A DNA stretch of 64,000 bases from Solimonas terrae (GTDB lineage Bacteria > Pseudomonadota > Gammaproteobacteria > Nevskiales > Nevskiaceae): positions 722,784 through 786,783 of the forward strand of contig NZ_JAAMOW010000001.1 in the NCBI RefSeq assembly GCF_011067135.1. The letters run 5' to 3'. The translations under genes and the position numbers were made by a program. Of the stretch, positions 34,309 through 45,355 are shown piece after piece. Each line of letters starts with the position of its first letter. The first letter of the stretch is position 1. The notes under the pieces were generated by a model that was not told the origin of the DNA, ran no database searches, and was given only the letters and a program-made list of their open reading frames with translations.

Positions 34309-35958
34309 ATGCACGAACACGACACCGACTTCCTGATCATCGGCTCCGGCTTCGGCGGCAGCGTGTCCGCGCACCGCCTGACCGAGAAGGGCTACCGCGT
34401 CCACGTCGTCGAGCAGGGCCGGCGCTGGTCGCCGGACAATCTGCCGAAGACCAACTGGAAATTCTGGGATTACCTCTGGGCGCCGTTCGCCGGCCTTCGC
34501 GGCTTCCTGCGCCTGCGCCTGTTCAAGCACGTGATGATCCTGCACGGCAACGCCGTCGGCGGCGGCTCGATCACCTACGCGCAGACGCTGCTGGTGCCGC
34601 CGAAATCGGTGTGGCGCGACGGCAACTGGGCAGCGCTCGATGACTGGGATGCCTGCATGCCGGACTACTACGCGACCGCCAGGCGCATGCTCGGCGTCAC
34701 CGAGAACCGTCGTCCCGGTCCGGCCGACGCGCGGCTGAGGCAGATGGCGGAAGTCGCCGGTGTCGGCGACAGCTTCTACTACACGGATGTCGGCGTGTTC
34801 TTCGGCCAGGACGGCGATGCGCCCGGCACCGAATATCCCGATCCGTACTTCGGCGGCGAAGGCCCGTCGCGCAAGTCCTGCATGGGCTGCGGCGGCTGCA
34901 TGGTCGGCTGTCGGCACGGCGCCAAGAACACGCTGGACCAGAACTACCTGTATCTCGCCGAGAAGCGCGGCGCGAAGGTCACGGCGGAAACCCGCGTCGT
35001 CGACGTGCGGCCGCTGAACGGCAAACTCGACGGCAGCGACGGCTACGAGGTCATCACCAGGCCGGCGTTCGCGCGCTTCTTCGGCAAGCGCGCACGCATC
35101 ACCGCGAAGAACGTGGTGTTCGCGGCCTCGTCGCTGGGCACGCAGGAACTGCTGTTCAAGCTCAAGACCAGCGGTTCACTGCCGAACATCTCCGACGATC
35201 TCGGCAAGCGCGTACGCACCAATGCCGAGTCCATCCTCGGCGTGCGCTATCCGGGCTCGAAGCAGGATCTGTCCAAGGGCATCGCCATCGGCTCCGGCAT
35301 CTACATCGACGAGCACACGCACATCGAGGCGGTGCGCTACCCGGCCGGCTCGAACCTGATGAAGGGCCTGTTCACGGTGCTGACCGGCGGCCGGCCGGGA
35401 CCGACGCGCATCGGCAGCTGGCTGCTGTCCATCGTCAAGCTGCTGGTCACCCGTCCGCTCGCAGCGCTGCGCACGGCGCTGCCGTACCGCTGGTCCAGCG
35501 AAACGGTGATCTTCCTGGTCATGCAGACGCTGGAAGGCCATCTCAACATGCGCTGGACGCGGCCCTGGTACTGGCCATTCAGCAAGACCCTGAGCACGCA
35601 CGGGCAGCGCATTCCGACTTTCATCCCGCAGGCCAATGCGTTTACGGAAAAGGCCGCGAAGGCGACCGGCGGCGTCGGTCTGTCGACGATCACCGAGATC
35701 CTGTTCAACGTGCCGATGACCGCGCACTGCATGGGCGGCTGCGCGATGGGCGTCAGCGCCGACAACGGCGTGATCGACGCGCAGAACCGCGTCTTCAACT
35801 ACCGGAACCTGTATGTCGTCGACGGCTCGATGCTGTCCGCCAATCTCGGCGTCAATCCCAGCCTGACCATCACCGCGCTCGCCGAGCGCGCCATGTCCTT
35901 CATCCCCGCGGCGCAGACCATTCGTGCGCCGATGTCAGCGATCGGAGTTGCCGCATGA
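34309..35958 (+). CDS. GMC oxidoreductase, cholesterol-oxidase-like, with a cysteine cluster
   Basis: A 549-residue FAD enzyme from ATG 34309, preceded by GAGGAG. The FAD Rossmann motif is DFLIIGSGFGGSVSAHRLTE near residues 7-26; the C-terminal part has TAHCMGGCAMG and GSMLSANLGVNPSLTITALA, as in mycobacterial ChoD-type enzymes. Between about residues 189 and 199, CMGCGGCMVGC gives CxxCxxCxxxC, a ferredoxin-like [4Fe-4S] pattern also seen in some relatives. The substrate is probably a sterol or long-chain alcohol. It overlaps the next gene by 4 bp. Confidence 0.93.
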   Translation: MHEHDTDFLIIGSGFGGSVSAHRLTEKGYRVHVVEQGRRWSPDNLPKTNWKFWDYLWAPFAGLRGFLRLRLFKHVMILHGNAVGGGSITYAQTLLVPPKSVWRDGNWAALDDWDACMPDYYATARRMLGVTENRRPGPADARLRQMAEVAGVGDSFYYTDVGVFFGQDGDAPGTEYPDPYFGGEGPSRKSCMGCGGCMVGCRHGAKNTLDQNYLYLAEKRGAKVTAETRVVDVRPLNGKLDGSDGYEVITRPAFARFFGKRARITAKNVVFAASSLGTQELLFKLKTSGSLPNISDDLGKRVRTNAESILGVRYPGSKQDLSKGIAIGSGIYIDEHTHIEAVRYPAGSNLMKGLFTVLTGGRPGPTRIGSWLLSIVKLLVTRPLAALRTALPYRWSSETVIFLVMQTLEGHLNMRWTRPWYWPFSKTLSTHGQRIPTFIPQANAFTEKAAKATGGVGLSTITEILFNVPMTAHCMGGCAMGVSADNGVIDAQNRVFNYRNLYVVDGSMLSANLGVNPSLTITALAERAMSFIPAAQTIRAPMSAIGVAA

Positions 35959-36935
35959 GCAAGACCCGCCCGAACACCCGGGCGCCGACCCCGCGCCGCA
36001 AGCCTCGCAAGGCGACGGCTTCGGCCAAGCTGGCGATCACGCCGCAGGTCCGCATTGCAAGTGCGGCGCCGTCCGCCACGGAGGACGTGAAGGCAAAGGC
36101 CGTACGTGGCGCGATCGGCGATCTCGCCAGGGCCGGCTGGTCGGTCAACGGCGCCGATCGTGCGTACATGGCGAAGATCAAGCCGGCGATCGATTTCTTT
36201 CTCGATCGTTACTTTCGTGTCGACAATCACGGCTGGGAGCGCATTCCCGATGGTCCCTGCCTGTTCATCGGCATTCATTCCGGCACCTGGCTGACGATGG
36301 ATGCCTGGTCGCTGGTGTTTTCGTGGTGGCGGCGATTCGGCGGCAAGCGCGTGCTGCACGGCACCGCGCACGATGTGCTGATGGCGATGCCCGGCATCGG
36401 CCCGTTCTTCCGCAAGGTCGGCGTCATCCCGGCGTCGCGCGAAACGGTGACGGCGGCGCTCGCGGCCGGCAACAGCGTGGTGGTCTGGCCCGGCGGCGAA
36501 GTCGATGCGATGCGCAGCTGGCGCAAACGCCATGAAGTGCACTTCGGCGGCCGTCGCGGCTTCGTCAAGCAGGCCATCCTGTCCGGCGTGCCGATCGTGC
36601 CGGTTGCCACCGTCGGCGGCACCGAAACGGTGTTCGTGCTGTCGGAAGGTCGCTGGCTGGCCAAGCTGCTCGGCTTCAAGCGCTTCCTGCGCGCCGACAC
36701 GGCGCCGATCGTCGCCGGCTTGCCGTTCGGCATCTGGCCGGAAGTGCTGCCGACGCATATCCCGCTGCCGTCGAAGATCACCAACGAATTCCTCGAGCCG
36801 ATCCACGTTGACCCGAATCCGGCACGTGCCAAGGACGATGCCTACGTCAACGAGATCTTCGAGCTCGTGCAGCAGCGCATCAGCGAAGGCGTGGCGCGGC
36901 TCGCCGCGCAGCGGCGTCTGCCGCTGCTGGGCTGA
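35955..36935 (+). CDS. Lysophospholipid/glycerolipid acyltransferase-like protein
   Basis: A 326-residue protein with a PlsC-like core. A basic N-terminal arm (MSKTRPNTRAPTPRRKPRK) precedes CLFIGIHSGTWLTMDAWSLV, where His and Asp form the acyltransferase dyad as in actinobacterial and DAGAT-like members with an expanded spacing. VVVWPGGEVDAMRSWRKRHE follows as motif III. It probably transfers acyl groups to a lipid acceptor. It overlaps the GMC gene and is followed 13 bp later by the WS/DGAT gene. Confidence 0.88.
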   Translation: MSKTRPNTRAPTPRRKPRKATASAKLAITPQVRIASAAPSATEDVKAKAVRGAIGDLARAGWSVNGADRAYMAKIKPAIDFFLDRYFRVDNHGWERIPDGPCLFIGIHSGTWLTMDAWSLVFSWWRRFGGKRVLHGTAHDVLMAMPGIGPFFRKVGVIPASRETVTAALAAGNSVVVWPGGEVDAMRSWRKRHEVHFGGRRGFVKQAILSGVPIVPVATVGGTETVFVLSEGRWLAKLLGFKRFLRADTAPIVAGLPFGIWPEVLPTHIPLPSKITNEFLEPIHVDPNPARAKDDAYVNEIFELVQQRISEGVARLAAQRRLPLLG

Positions 36936-36948
36936 GAGGGCACGCCCG

Positions 36949-38310
36949 ATGGGTGCTTCCAGGGCACGGCGTCTGTCGGTTCTCGATGCCAGTTTTCTTG
37001 GCATGGAGACGCGTGACACGCCGATGCACGTCGGCGCGCTGCAGATCTTCAGCCTGCCGAAGAACGCGGCACCGGGCTTCGTCAAATCGGTCGTGCAGCG
37101 TTACCGCGCGCCGAAGGCGATCGGCCGGCCGTGGAATCTCAAGCTGGCGCCGGTGCCGCTCGGTCGTCTGCTGCCGGCAATGCACGAAGCCGACGAGATC
37201 GACTTCCACTATCACGTGCGCCATTCCGCGCTGCCCGGTCCGGGCGGCGAGCGCGAACTCGGCGAGCTGATTTCGCATCTGCACAGCCAGCCACTGGACC
37301 GCACGCGACCGCTGTGGACCTGCCATGTCATCGAAGGCCTGCACGACCGGCAGTTCGCGATCTACATCAAGATCCACCACGCGCTGAGCGATGGCGTCAA
37401 AGGCGCGCGCATGATCGCTGCGAGCCTGCGCGACAAACCGGGCACGTCGCTGGCACCGCCGTGGGAATCGCAGGCACCGGCCGCACGCCGCGGCAAGCCG
37501 TCCGCCGCGCCGCGCGCGCCGGCCTCGCTGCGCTGGCTGACGACCCTGCCCGGCGCGTTCAGACCACTGTTCCTGCGCACGCCCGACGCACCGGTCGTGC
37601 TGCGGCCGTTCGAAGCGCCGAATTCGGCGTTGCTCAACGGCCGCGTCACCGGCGCCCGCCGCATTGCCACCCAGCAACTCGACCTCGCGCAGATCCGGCG
37701 CATCGCCAAGCGCGCCGGCGCCTCGATCAACGATGTCTTTCTAGCCGTCTGCAGCGCGGCGCTGCGGCGCCATCTGCTGGCCAGCGACGCCCTGCCCGCG
37801 GCTTCGCTGACAGCGGGCGTGCCGATGAGCCTGCGTGCCGACGGCGATGACGCCAGCGGCAATGCGGTGGGCTTCATCTGGGCTTCGCTGGCCACCGACA
37901 TCGAAGATCCGCGCCAGCGCCTTGCCGCGATCCGCGCGTCGATCGGCGCCTGGAAGCAGCATCTGCAAAGCCTCGACGCCGCCGCGCGGCTGCCGTTCGC
38001 GACCCTGACGTTCACGCCTGCGGTCGCGGTGATGGTCAGCGGCCTCGGCGCCCGGCTGCGGCCGCCGATGAACGTCATCATCTCCAATGTGCCGGGGCCG
38101 GAGCACCCGCTCTATCTCGGCGGCGCGCGCCTGGACGCGATGTACCCGGTGTCGATCCCGGTCCAGGGGCTGGCCCTGAACATCACCGGCGTGAGCTACG
38201 CCGGCAAGCTCAACGTCGGCTTCACCGGCAGCCGTGACCGCCTGCCGCATCTGCAGCGCCTGGCGGTCTACGCCGGCGAGGCGCTGGCGGAGCTCGACGC
38301 GCTGCTCTGA
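36949..38310 (+). CDS. Wax ester synthase/diacylglycerol acyltransferase (WS/DGAT)
   Basis: A 453-residue protein from ATG 36949; an upstream open frame overlaps the acyltransferase gene. It has the catalytic motif IKIHHALSDGVKGARM (HHxxxDG) near residue 143 and the conserved NVIISNVPGPEHPLYLGGAR in the C-terminal half. The N-terminus LSVLDASFLGMETRDTPMHV is a family hallmark. Such enzymes make wax esters or triacylglycerol from acyl-CoA and an alcohol or diacylglycerol, forming storage lipid. With the FadD and acyltransferase genes this indicates neutral-lipid or sterol-ester synthesis. Confidence 0.95.
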   Translation: MGASRARRLSVLDASFLGMETRDTPMHVGALQIFSLPKNAAPGFVKSVVQRYRAPKAIGRPWNLKLAPVPLGRLLPAMHEADEIDFHYHVRHSALPGPGGERELGELISHLHSQPLDRTRPLWTCHVIEGLHDRQFAIYIKIHHALSDGVKGARMIAASLRDKPGTSLAPPWESQAPAARRGKPSAAPRAPASLRWLTTLPGAFRPLFLRTPDAPVVLRPFEAPNSALLNGRVTGARRIATQQLDLAQIRRIAKRAGASINDVFLAVCSAALRRHLLASDALPAASLTAGVPMSLRADGDDASGNAVGFIWASLATDIEDPRQRLAAIRASIGAWKQHLQSLDAAARLPFATLTFTPAVAVMVSGLGARLRPPMNVIISNVPGPEHPLYLGGARLDAMYPVSIPVQGLALNITGVSYAGKLNVGFTGSRDRLPHLQRLAVYAGEALAELDALL

Positions 38311-38349
38311 GCCGTCGCGGGATGCGTCGCCGCTGGGTAAGATCGGCGA

Positions 38350-41112
38350 ATGCGGGGGAGAAACGAAAAAACAGCGGCAGCGCAGCCGCCGGCGGTGCGT
38401 GCCAACGTCGTCGAGGCCAAGCTCTATCCGGGCATTGGCACCGGACAACCGCTGGCGCGGCCCAAGCTCGATCCGCCGCCGGAACTGCGCCGTGGCGAGG
38501 CCAGCGTCGCGCTGATCTGCGCGCCCGCCGGTTATGGAAAGTCGACGGTGATGGCGCGCTGGCACGAGCTGCTGCAGCACGACGGCCTGCAGTGCGCCTG
38601 GCTGTCGGTGGACGAGGACGACAACGACTCGACGCGCTTCCTGCGCCATCTGGTCGCCGCCTTCCAGGGTATTTCGCCGGACATCGGCCACGACCTGCTC
38701 GCGCAGCTGACGGTGACTCGAGACAGCGTCAAGCCACTGCTGGAATCGCTGGCCGCCGACCTCGCGCGCATTCCCGAGCGCGCGGTGCTGTTCATCGACG
38801 ACCTGCATCTGGCGACGCACGACGAAGTGCTGGAAACGGTGCACTGGCTCATCAACTATTCGCCGCGCCAGTACCAGTACGTGCTCGGCTGCCGGCTCGC
38901 ACCGAAGCTGCCGCTCAGCGGCCTGCGCGTGCGGCGCAAGCTGCTCGAGATCGGCGCCACCGACCTCGAGTTCAGCGCCGACGAAACCGCGGCATTCCTG
39001 TCGCTGCGCCTCGGCCGCCATCTCGCCGACGACGAGATCCGCCAGCTCAGCGGCAAGACCGAAGGCTGGGCCGCGGCGCTGGAACTGGTCGCCGCGGCGC
39101 TGCAGACGCAGGACGAGCAACAGGCGCGCGAACTGATCGCGCGCTTCACCGGCACCGATCGCAGCGTCGTCGACTATCTCGGAGAAATGGTGCTGGCCGG
39201 CCTCGACGGCCCCCTGCGCCGCTTCGTCGAATGCGTTGCGCAGTTCGAGCGCGTCGACGCCGGGCTGGCGGGCTGTGTCAGCGGCGAACCCGACGCCGCG
39301 CAGCGGCTCGCCGAACTGCAGGCGCGCAACCTGTTCCTGGTGCCGCTCGATCGCCACGGCGAGTGGTTCCGCTTTCACCATCTGGTCGGCCATTTCTTCC
39401 GCGAGCACTACCGGCGCCGCGCGCCCGACGAATGCCGCGCGGTGCTGATCGCCGGCGCCCGCTGGCTGTTCGAGCACGGCGAGATCGAAGAGGCGATCAA
39501 CGGCGCGATCCGCGGCGAAGCCTGGCCGCAGGCAACCACCTGGGTCGCGCAGTCGGTCGACGAAATCATCTACCGCAAGGGTTATCACCAGACGCTGATG
39601 CACTGGATGCGCGAACTGCCGGAACAATGGGTCGACCAGTTGCCGGAAATCCGCATCAACTACGCGTTCGCCCTCGCCTTCCACACGCGTCGCGGCGAAG
39701 TGGAAGCGCAGCTGCACCGCCTCGCGCAGATCGTCGAACGTCTGCAGCAGGCCGACGTGCCGGACCAGCCCGCGATCGATGCGATCCGCAGCGCGATGGA
39801 ATTGCAGGTCGCGATTTCCGTGGCCCTGCACGACGAGGGCATCGAGGCCCGCGACCGCGCCCGGGACTGGCTGCAGCGCTGGCCCGACGCGCCAGCCGTG
39901 CAGAAAGGCCACATTGCCAATGTGCTGGGTTTCGGCCACAAGACCGCGGGCGACATCGAGCAGGGTCTGGCCGTGATTGCGCAAGGCCGTCGCTGGCACG
40001 AACAGGCCGAAGGCCATTACGGCCTGGCCTGGAACGTCTACATCGAAGCGCTGCTGCACATGAAGCGCGGCAGCTACCGCGAAGCGCGACAGGTCAGCCT
40101 CGTCAGCCTCGAGCTGATCGGGCGGCATCTGAACGGCCATCGCGCGCACACGAGCATGATGCATACGGTGCTGGCAGCCGTCGCCTACGAATTCGACGAG
40201 ATCGATCAGGCACAGACGCACATCGAACAGGCCATGCACAGCGTGCAGGACTACGGCCCGGCCGACGCCGTGATCCTCGCCTACCTGACGCAGGCGCGCC
40301 TGCGCTTTGCGCAGCGCGACGCCGCCACCGGCTACGCGATCCTGCACGAAGGCCAGGCGCTGGGCGCGCAGCGAAAACTCAACCGCGTGGTCGTGACGCT
40401 GGCCGCCGAGGAATGCACCTGGCTGGGTCGCGAGGCGCGCTACGACGACGCGCTGGCGGTCGCGCTGCGGTTCGAGATGCTGCGCGCCGACGACACCGCG
40501 GGCGGCGCAGCGGTCTCCAAGCTGCTCGCCGACAAGGCCTCGCGCATCGCCCTGCGCACACGGCTGCGCGACACGCCCGCCAGGGTGCTGGCGGTGCTGG
40601 CGCCGGCGATCGAACGCTGCACGCAGCTGGGTCTGCAGCACCGCCTCAGCGAACTGCTCGGCATGCAGGCGGTCGCCCATCGCCTCGACGACAACATGGC
40701 ACAGGCGACGGCCAGCCTCGACGCGGCCATGCGCATCGCCGCGCCACGCCAGTATCTGCGTACCTTCATCGACGAGGGCCCGGAGCTGCAAGCGGTGCTG
40801 GAGGCGCTGGCGCAAGCCGGCAGCGCGATGCCCGAGACGCAGGCCTTCATCCAGCAGCTCCTGCAGGGACTGCGGCGCGACGCGGGGACGGACGCGACAT
40901 CGCCCAGCGCCGCCTCGTTCGGCGAGCTGACGCGGCGCGAGATCAATATCATCAAGCGCCTCGAATCCGGCATGAGCAACAAGGAGATCGCCGAATCGAT
41001 CTTCATCTCGGAGGGCACGCTGCGCTGGCACCTGCACAACATCTACGGCAAGTTGGGCGCCAAGAACCGTTCGGGCGCGCTGGTCGCGGCGCGCGGCATG
41101 GGGCTGCTCTGA
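38350..41112 (+). CDS. Large ATP-binding LuxR regulator (MalT/AlkS type)
   Basis: A 920-residue LAL-class regulator. Walker A is ICAPAGYGKSTVMARWHE at about residues 56-73, Walker B RAVLFIDDLHLATHDE near residue 147. A long helical repeat region follows, and the C-terminal LuxR HTH reads FGELTRREINIIKRLESGMS then NKEIAESIFISEGTLRWHLH. Such regulators need ATP and an inducer. AlkS of alkane degraders belongs to the same class. It closes the operon, 39 bp after the WS/DGAT gene, and may control it. Confidence 0.92.
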   Translation: MRGRNEKTAAAQPPAVRANVVEAKLYPGIGTGQPLARPKLDPPPELRRGEASVALICAPAGYGKSTVMARWHELLQHDGLQCAWLSVDEDDNDSTRFLRHLVAAFQGISPDIGHDLLAQLTVTRDSVKPLLESLAADLARIPERAVLFIDDLHLATHDEVLETVHWLINYSPRQYQYVLGCRLAPKLPLSGLRVRRKLLEIGATDLEFSADETAAFLSLRLGRHLADDEIRQLSGKTEGWAAALELVAAALQTQDEQQARELIARFTGTDRSVVDYLGEMVLAGLDGPLRRFVECVAQFERVDAGLAGCVSGEPDAAQRLAELQARNLFLVPLDRHGEWFRFHHLVGHFFREHYRRRAPDECRAVLIAGARWLFEHGEIEEAINGAIRGEAWPQATTWVAQSVDEIIYRKGYHQTLMHWMRELPEQWVDQLPEIRINYAFALAFHTRRGEVEAQLHRLAQIVERLQQADVPDQPAIDAIRSAMELQVAISVALHDEGIEARDRARDWLQRWPDAPAVQKGHIANVLGFGHKTAGDIEQGLAVIAQGRRWHEQAEGHYGLAWNVYIEALLHMKRGSYREARQVSLVSLELIGRHLNGHRAHTSMMHTVLAAVAYEFDEIDQAQTHIEQAMHSVQDYGPADAVILAYLTQARLRFAQRDAATGYAILHEGQALGAQRKLNRVVVTLAAEECTWLGREARYDDALAVALRFEMLRADDTAGGAAVSKLLADKASRIALRTRLRDTPARVLAVLAPAIERCTQLGLQHRLSELLGMQAVAHRLDDNMAQATASLDAAMRIAAPRQYLRTFIDEGPELQAVLEALAQAGSAMPETQAFIQQLLQGLRRDAGTDATSPSAASFGELTRREINIIKRLESGMSNKEIAESIFISEGTLRWHLHNIYGKLGAKNRSGALVAARGMGLL

Positions 41113-41125
41113 GCGGACCGCTCAG
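41109..41125. repeat. Palindrome holding two convergent stop codons
   Basis: CTGAGCGG-A-CCGCTCAG, a perfect 17-bp palindrome. It contains the TGA of the LAL-type regulator (41110-41112) and, on the other strand, the TGA of the long GST gene (41122-41124). It probably forms a shared hairpin; no T-run follows. Confidence 0.5.
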
Positions 41126-42219
41126 CGCGAATCGGATTGCAGATCGCGCCAGACGCGAACCTGGAAACGCTTGACGACGGTGCGTGCCGGCGCGCCGCGC
41201 CACTGCAGGTCGAACAGGGCTTCACCGCGCTCGAAAGCCTTTTCGTTCCAGTCCAGCTGATTGCGCTGGCGCCAGCGCTGATGGGCCGCGGCATTGGCTT
41301 CCATCAGCGGCACGAAACAGCTCTGCACCCAGGCGAGCAAGGGGCCGAGATGGTCGCTGCAGCTGAGCGGGCCGCTGCTGCCGACATGACGGCCGGCGGC
41401 GATGTCGTCCAGCCAGGCGCGCAGACGCGGCGCGCGCAGGCGGATGCGCCACTCCGAAGACGGATCGCTGGTGTTCATGCCGAGTTGTCCGTACAGCGCG
41501 GCGTCGGCAAGCGTGAAGCGTTCGCCGAGCAGATACGGACGATGGCGCAGTGCGAAGTCGGCGGCATCGACGAGTTCGTCCCAGGCTTCTTCAAGCCGTT
41601 CGTGGGTTCCGGGAAAGCCGGCGCGCGCCGGCGGTTTCAGGAAACCGTCGTCCGGCCAGATCAGGCCCCCGTCGGCAACCGAGAACAGATACGGCAGGCG
41701 GCGTGTCTGACGCGCGGCGAAATGACGTGCGTAGACCGGCCGCAGCGGCGCCGGGATCAGACTGCGGAATTCGTGCGCGAGGCGTGCCCCGGCGTTGTTG
41801 TCCTTGCGCGACACCACCCAGCGATGGTGATGCACGCAGTACAGGCCGATCTCGTCGATGGCCTCGTCGATCAGACGACAGACATGACCCAGTTCCGGAT
41901 CGTCCGGTATCAGCGCCGCCGCCGCAGCCGGCCTGTGCTCGTCGAGCCACCCGGCAATGCCACTGCTGTCGTAGTGCACGGCGCCGTCGTCGGTCAGCAG
42001 ATACGGCACCAGCGGGTATTCGTCGAGCACGTCCGGTCCCGGCCAGCGCTGCACGCGGTGTCCTGCCTGTGCGCGCTTGATGCGCAACAGCAGACGCAGA
42101 TTTTCCAGCGTGCCGCCACCGTCGGGACGGCGCACCGTCGCCAGGCCGGCGTAGCGGCACAGCGCCTCGGTCTTGAGGAAATACGGCGAGAGCTCGGAAC
42201 CCCAGAGAACGGCAGTCAT
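41122..42219 (-). CDS. Long glutathione S-transferase-like protein (paralogue 4)
   Basis: A 365-residue protein taken from ATG 42219 (MTAVLWGSELSPYFLKTEAL); the ATG at 42258 adds 13 residues without a family match. It has the N-terminal S-P-Y-F-L-K site, VHYDSSGIAGWLDEHRP as GSH-binding turn, RPYLLGERFTLADAALYGQL in the helical domain, and an extended C-terminus with CFVPLMEANAAAHQRWR and KRFQVRVWRDLQSD. This is the architecture of the three long GSTs at 15.9-19.1 kb, 22 kb away. It is convergent with the LAL-type regulator. Confidence 0.87.
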   Translation of the reverse strand: MTAVLWGSELSPYFLKTEALCRYAGLATVRRPDGGGTLENLRLLLRIKRAQAGHRVQRWPGPDVLDEYPLVPYLLTDDGAVHYDSSGIAGWLDEHRPAAAAALIPDDPELGHVCRLIDEAIDEIGLYCVHHHRWVVSRKDNNAGARLAHEFRSLIPAPLRPVYARHFAARQTRRLPYLFSVADGGLIWPDDGFLKPPARAGFPGTHERLEEAWDELVDAADFALRHRPYLLGERFTLADAALYGQLGMNTSDPSSEWRIRLRAPRLRAWLDDIAAGRHVGSSGPLSCSDHLGPLLAWVQSCFVPLMEANAAAHQRWRQRNQLDWNEKAFERGEALFDLQWRGAPARTVVKRFQVRVWRDLQSDSR

Positions 42220-42283
42220 GACACTTGCATCGTAGCGGCTCGCAACGGTTGCCGGCATCGCCTGCCGGTGCGTCTTATTGCCC

Positions 42284-42306
42284 AGCGTTTGTAAACGCTC
42301 TGTAAA
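42284..42306 (+). promoter_or_regulatory. Possible response-regulator binding box upstream of the small secreted protein
   Basis: Two direct copies of TGTAAA (42290-42295 and 42301-42306) 11 bp apart, start to start, the helical-turn spacing of OmpR/PhoB-family sites; CpxR sites are described as GTAAA(N4-8)GTAAA, and here GTAAA pairs are 6 bp apart. The first copy is inside an inverted repeat AGCGTTT-GT-AAACGCT (42284-42299). It lies about 70 bp before ATG 42373. Confidence 0.4.
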
Positions 42307-42372
42307 AACCGCGATCGATCACCACGCCGACCCCTAGCCTTTGTCGGCACCATCGACGAATCGGGACCTGCC

Positions 42373-42699
42373 ATGAACGCCTTGCGCCGCACTTTTCTTG
42401 CCCTTGCACTGTTGGCCACGAGCGGCGCGCCATTGCACGCACAACCGTCGGATACCGCACAAGGTTCCGGTCCGCCGGCCGGCGCACCACCGGGCCCGCC
42501 GCCGGAAGCGGCGGCGGCCTGCGCGGGTCTGTCGGCCGGTGCCGCGTGTTCGTTCAGCGACCGCGGCGGCAGGACGATGAGCGGAAGCTGCGCCGACTCG
42601 TCATCGCAGGGCAATTCGTCGACGGCAAACCGCTCGGATGGCGCCCTCGCCTGTCGTCCGGCGATGGGAAGCCAGCCGCCGTCCGGCGGCCGTCGATAG
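42373..42699 (+). CDS. Small secreted Cys/Pro-rich protein
   Basis: A 108-residue protein with signal peptide MNALRRTFLALALLATSGAPLHA, then a Gly/Pro-rich stretch (GSGPPAGAPPGPPPEAA) and cysteines at AACAGL, AACSF, GSCAD and LACRP, likely two disulfides. The family is unrecognised, but small exported proteins of this composition often accompany envelope-stress two-component systems. A possible response-regulator box precedes it. The ribosome-binding site is weak. Confidence 0.6.
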   Translation: MNALRRTFLALALLATSGAPLHAQPSDTAQGSGPPAGAPPGPPPEAAAACAGLSAGAACSFSDRGGRTMSGSCADSSSQGNSSTANRSDGALACRPAMGSQPPSGGRR

Positions 42700-42782
42700 C
42701 GCCGCCCGCCGTCGCCGGCAACGGCCGGAACGAGCGTTCCCGGATTTGCGCCGCTGCAGCGGCGGCGGGTCGCCGCAGTCAA

Positions 42783-45020
<2,238 letters not shown>

Positions 45021-45355
45021 GGTCGGCCTCAGGTCCGGGGAATATGGAACCCCGGACGACGCGTTCGCCGCTCAGGGTCAATGGTTCGCCCGCCATTGTA
45101 TTACGGCCACGGCACCATGCCGCAGTCTCCGGATCATTGCCTTCCGGGAAAATGTCTGAAGGCCCCATCCGCTCGCTCCGGACGCGGGCCGGCCCGACGG
45201 TGGCGGCAAGGCCCACTAGCGAACAACGCTGTCGTGCATTTCGACCGGATGCTGCAGTGCAGCGCCCGCCAGGGTCACGATGGCCGCAATGCAGGGACCC
45301 CGCACCGCGCCGGCCGGAAACGGAGCGAGCGCAGCGCGGGGCCTGTGCCGGAGGG
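45021..45355. other. Spacer upstream of the isocitrate dehydrogenase gene
   Basis: A 335-bp spacer between two minus-strand genes. It must contain the icd promoter. An imperfect GC-rich hairpin (CCCCGCACCGCG...CGCAGCGCGGGG) spans about 45298-45341, just beyond the stop of the upstream gene, and probably ends its transcript. No convincing coding frame. Confidence 0.5.

Noticed and set aside
38322..41174. 950-codon plus-strand frame overlapping the LAL regulator
   Set aside because: Arg/Ala-rich shadow frame; the other frame has Walker A, Walker B and a LuxR HTH.
42346..42355. TCGGCACCA identical to the end of tRNA-Leu, as a possible att site
   Set aside because: Only nine bases match and no further tRNA sequence precedes them. 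It lies within a promoter region, not at a block boundary.
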